Assembly (NCBI RefSeq): GCF_029852145.1
Contig: NC_079970.1
Coordinates: 14,313,783 to 14,377,782 of the forward strand
Direction of reading: 5' to 3'
Length of the DNA stretch: 64,000 nucleotides
From: Microplitis mediator
Lineage: Eukaryota; Arthropoda; Insecta; Hymenoptera; Braconidae
Shown: one piece after another, positions 61,836 through 64,000 of the stretch
How positions within the stretch are numbered: the stretch's first letter is position 1
Layout: every line of letters starts with the position of its first letter
Position numbers and translations under genes: made by a program
Notes under the pieces: generated by a model
The model's database searches: none
What the model was told of the DNA's origin: nothing
The model's input: only the letters and a program-made list of their open reading frames with translations

Positions 61836-62764
61836 TAAATATCAAATAAATTGTTAGACGCCTTTAGCCATGCGGCTATTGTATAAATGAGGTTAGATAT
61901 GCTATCTATACGACAACGGCGGAGTGCGTTGATGATAATTGAAGCGCGGACAAATCAAAATTTAGGTTTAATGTGTATTCTGATTATCACGTATGTATGA
62001 CAATTAATTAGTGTTTAAGTACTACAAGGTAGCTAGTATTTAAGATGTAAACGAATAGATCGGTGAATTGACTGAATTTAATCTAAGTTAATAATTATTA
62101 AATATTCAATATTCTTTGAAACGATTATTATTTAATATTAATACGAATATTAATATTAAATACTGAATTCAATTCTATTGAATAATTAATAGAAACACAA
62201 TTAAGTATTCGAGATTTAATGGGTGAGACCCACACGCAACAAGTCCCGGCTTATTTTACTACGACGCAATAAAACACCCGGTCTTTATTCAATTCTCGAA
62301 ATATTATTAAAACTCAACGAAATAATTATCAAAAAGTATGAAACCGTATTAATTAATACTTATCTTAGCACGATGGCACAAAATCGTAATTGATAATCAA
62401 ATAATTAATAATTATTATTAATTTTAATATTGGCTTGGCAATTTAGCGGATAGAATGTTCACAGCAAGTGTGTACCGTATGAAGACTTGTGGTCAACTGA
62501 CGAAAAGACGCGGTGACACCGGGTCGTCGTTTCGACGGAACGGAAAAATCAGACACCCGAACGACAGAGATATACTGAAAGCGTGAGTGCAACGAAGATG
62601 CACAGAGAAACCGACGCTATGTTTAGCGCGCGCGTTCGCGGTGCGACCTGAGTTGGCGACGAGATGGATGTTAGCACCGCTAGATGGAGACTGATTTGAA
62701 TATTTAAATTTTAAACATTATTATGATGACAATTCATTTTAGGACTTCCGTTCTCGACGGAACA

Positions 62765-64000
62765 GTCCCAGTCAATATACTCTTGAATAGTTGCGTCGAA
62801 AGCCTTTCGCAATTCAGAATTTTTTGATAGTTTGCTTTCCAGATTTATAAATCTCTTGATAGCTCAGTTCCTTGATTCTCCAAGTAAATTGATCTTGTCA
62901 ATGAACGGTAGTGCTACAACGTAGCGTCCATTGTTGTCACGAGTTACATGTGACTTGTAATGTTTTTCGCACTCAATTTCTTCTGAGGTCTGCGTGTCGT
63001 TGTTTGGTGTGTCTTGCTCAATTTCCCAGAATTTTTCCAAATTAAATTCATGAGAAACGTGACAATGTTCTATTTGTTTTAAATTTGATGCAGGTGCTTG
63101 ACTTCCCTCGACCCATCCTAGCCTGGTCTTCTGTAGATAAAGATCTTCGGTTGAGGTAGATAGATTTATTTGACCGACGCACAGAATAGATAAACTTATA
63201 CCTGAGCCTAAAAGCATATCTATTGCTAATGGTTTATGGAAGTGCGGATCGGCTAGTTTTAGATTCCTTGGTATTTTCATTGATTCACGATCAATTGTTT
63301 GGTTGGGTACTAGACCTGCAATTTGCGGTACGGTTAAAAATTGCAGTGTACGTTTAAAATGTCCATCAGATGAACGGATAGTTGCAGTAATTATGTGTTA
63401 AGAAGTAGTGTTTAGAGAGTCTAGAATGCCGATTGGTACTGCATACTTGCGTTTTGGTAGATTTAATAATGAGGCTAGACGTTCGGTCATGAAGTTAGTA
63501 GTAGAACACGTGTCTGCAAGCGTACGGCATTTCTGAGGTTCCTTGTTTTGGTTCAGTACATGCAGTGTAGCAGTTATTATTAAAACACTGGTAGGTCGGT
63601 TAATGACGTAAGCCATGGGTCGGCTTGTCTGTGCCTCAGGTACTTGACTGACTTGCGTTGGGTAGTTGTTACTCCTTATTGCTGCCTTTGTACTGGGTCT
63701 TGGCTTCCAGTTACCTGCGTCTTTATCATTCTCATCAGTAGGTTTATGTAGGAGGGTATGGTGAAGTTTATTACACTTAAAATAGTTATTTGATTTGCAG
63801 TCTCTAGCTTCATGAGTAAGTACATTTGCGTACACTATGAGTCTCATTACATAGTGGACACGGTACATATTGATTGATAATAAACGTTTGTCTTTGTTCT
63901 TTTCCTTGTCCATTGACGTGTGCAGACTTCTGAGCGGTATTTTTGTTGTAATGATTATTATTGCTGTGATGGTTATTATTGTTAGGCTGAGTAGGTGGCT
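62765..64000 (-). pseudogene. BEL/Pao gag knuckle and protease remnant
   Basis: From the right edge, CPLCNETHSVRKC marks a gag zinc knuckle, followed by a frame change and CKSNNYFKCNKLHHTLLH. The A17-type protease follows (63600-63400): TCSTTNFMTERLASLLNLP. Its catalytic triplet reads D-T-C near 63510 instead of D-S/T-G, which should abolish activity. A stop near 63400 and another after GESRN (62864) break the frame; between them PHFHKPLAIDMLLGSG is the usual second half. The reading resumes to EYIDW at 62770, where the solo LTR begins. Confidence 0.82.

Larger units (their letters stand above)
60951..62764. mobile_element. Solo LTR, LTR family 5, inside BEL pol
   Basis: 1814 bp, TGTTTACGGG...ACGGAACA. 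GCCCC before and GTCCC after could be a 5-bp target duplication with one change. The coding frame on the right (EYIDW) and left (GHMTE) would be adjacent without it. It contains TG, TTA and two kinds of longer tandem repeats. The strand is not settled. Confidence 0.75.
58481..64000 (-). mobile_element. BEL/Pao LTR retrotransposon, 5' part outside window
   Basis: Read leftwards: gag zinc-knuckle remnant, protease, reverse transcriptase, integrase, polypurine tract and 3' LTR. RNase H and the integrase zinc-binding region are deleted, several stops and frameshifts break the frame, and a solo LTR splits protease from reverse transcriptase. It is a dead copy. Confidence 0.88.

Overview
The window is AT-rich, gene-poor and packed with transposable elements. 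It looks like insect nuclear DNA. The Gypsy, BEL/Pao, Jockey-like and hAT elements, the tRNA-headed SINEs and the many small AT-rich inverted-repeat elements suit a hymenopteran such as a parasitoid wasp, but that is inference: no host gene, rRNA gene or canonical tRNA gene could be recognised. Almost every open reading frame is a transposon fragment, a shadow frame or the translation of a repeat.

Layout. 1-2299: tail of a Gypsy-type LTR retrotransposon (retropepsin, polypurine tract, 3' LTR) inserted in a short-word array (2300-2900). 2996-3764: broken non-LTR ORF1. 4731-8569: a complete hAT transposon with 8-bp target duplication, about 154-bp terminal inverted repeats (TIRs) and a four-exon transposase spoiled by one visible stop; a TTAA-flanked element sits in its second intron. 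8995-12920: a TIR-bounded element that has received a solo LTR, a GC-rich TA-flanked element and a foldback. 13724-19789: small word-array elements and a 1.7-kb palindrome. 19790-22891: degraded Gypsy element with both LTRs, its gag fused by deletion to RNase H and followed by integrase. 23130-34059: a GAGCTC-rich repeat family and a series of word-array elements. 34221-36424: long palindrome whose loop keeps a coding remnant. 36522-37578, 41594-42321 and 47372-48069: solo LTRs. 42447-49093: TTAA elements, palindromes and a SINE. 52386-55696: three head-to-tail copies of the GAGCTC family carrying (TG)n tracts. 56108-57660: more repeats. 58481-64000: BEL/Pao element on the minus strand, running off the right edge, missing RNase H and interrupted by a 1.8-kb solo LTR.

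The observation most worth following is a set of word-array elements. They have short TIRs beginning CCC and interiors built of degenerate words in strict register: 11 bp in several families (two unbroken runs of 23 and 26 words in 28877-31195) and 10 bp in others. The words differ between families while the architecture is shared. Seven insertions were scored for their flanks; five carry matching A/T dinucleotides, suggesting a 2-bp target duplication. Four LTR retrotransposon insertions in the window landed in word arrays or in short AT sequence next to a word-array-type terminus. A second group worth attention is the long palindromes with TA flanks and related termini, one of which keeps a possible transposase fragment in its loop.
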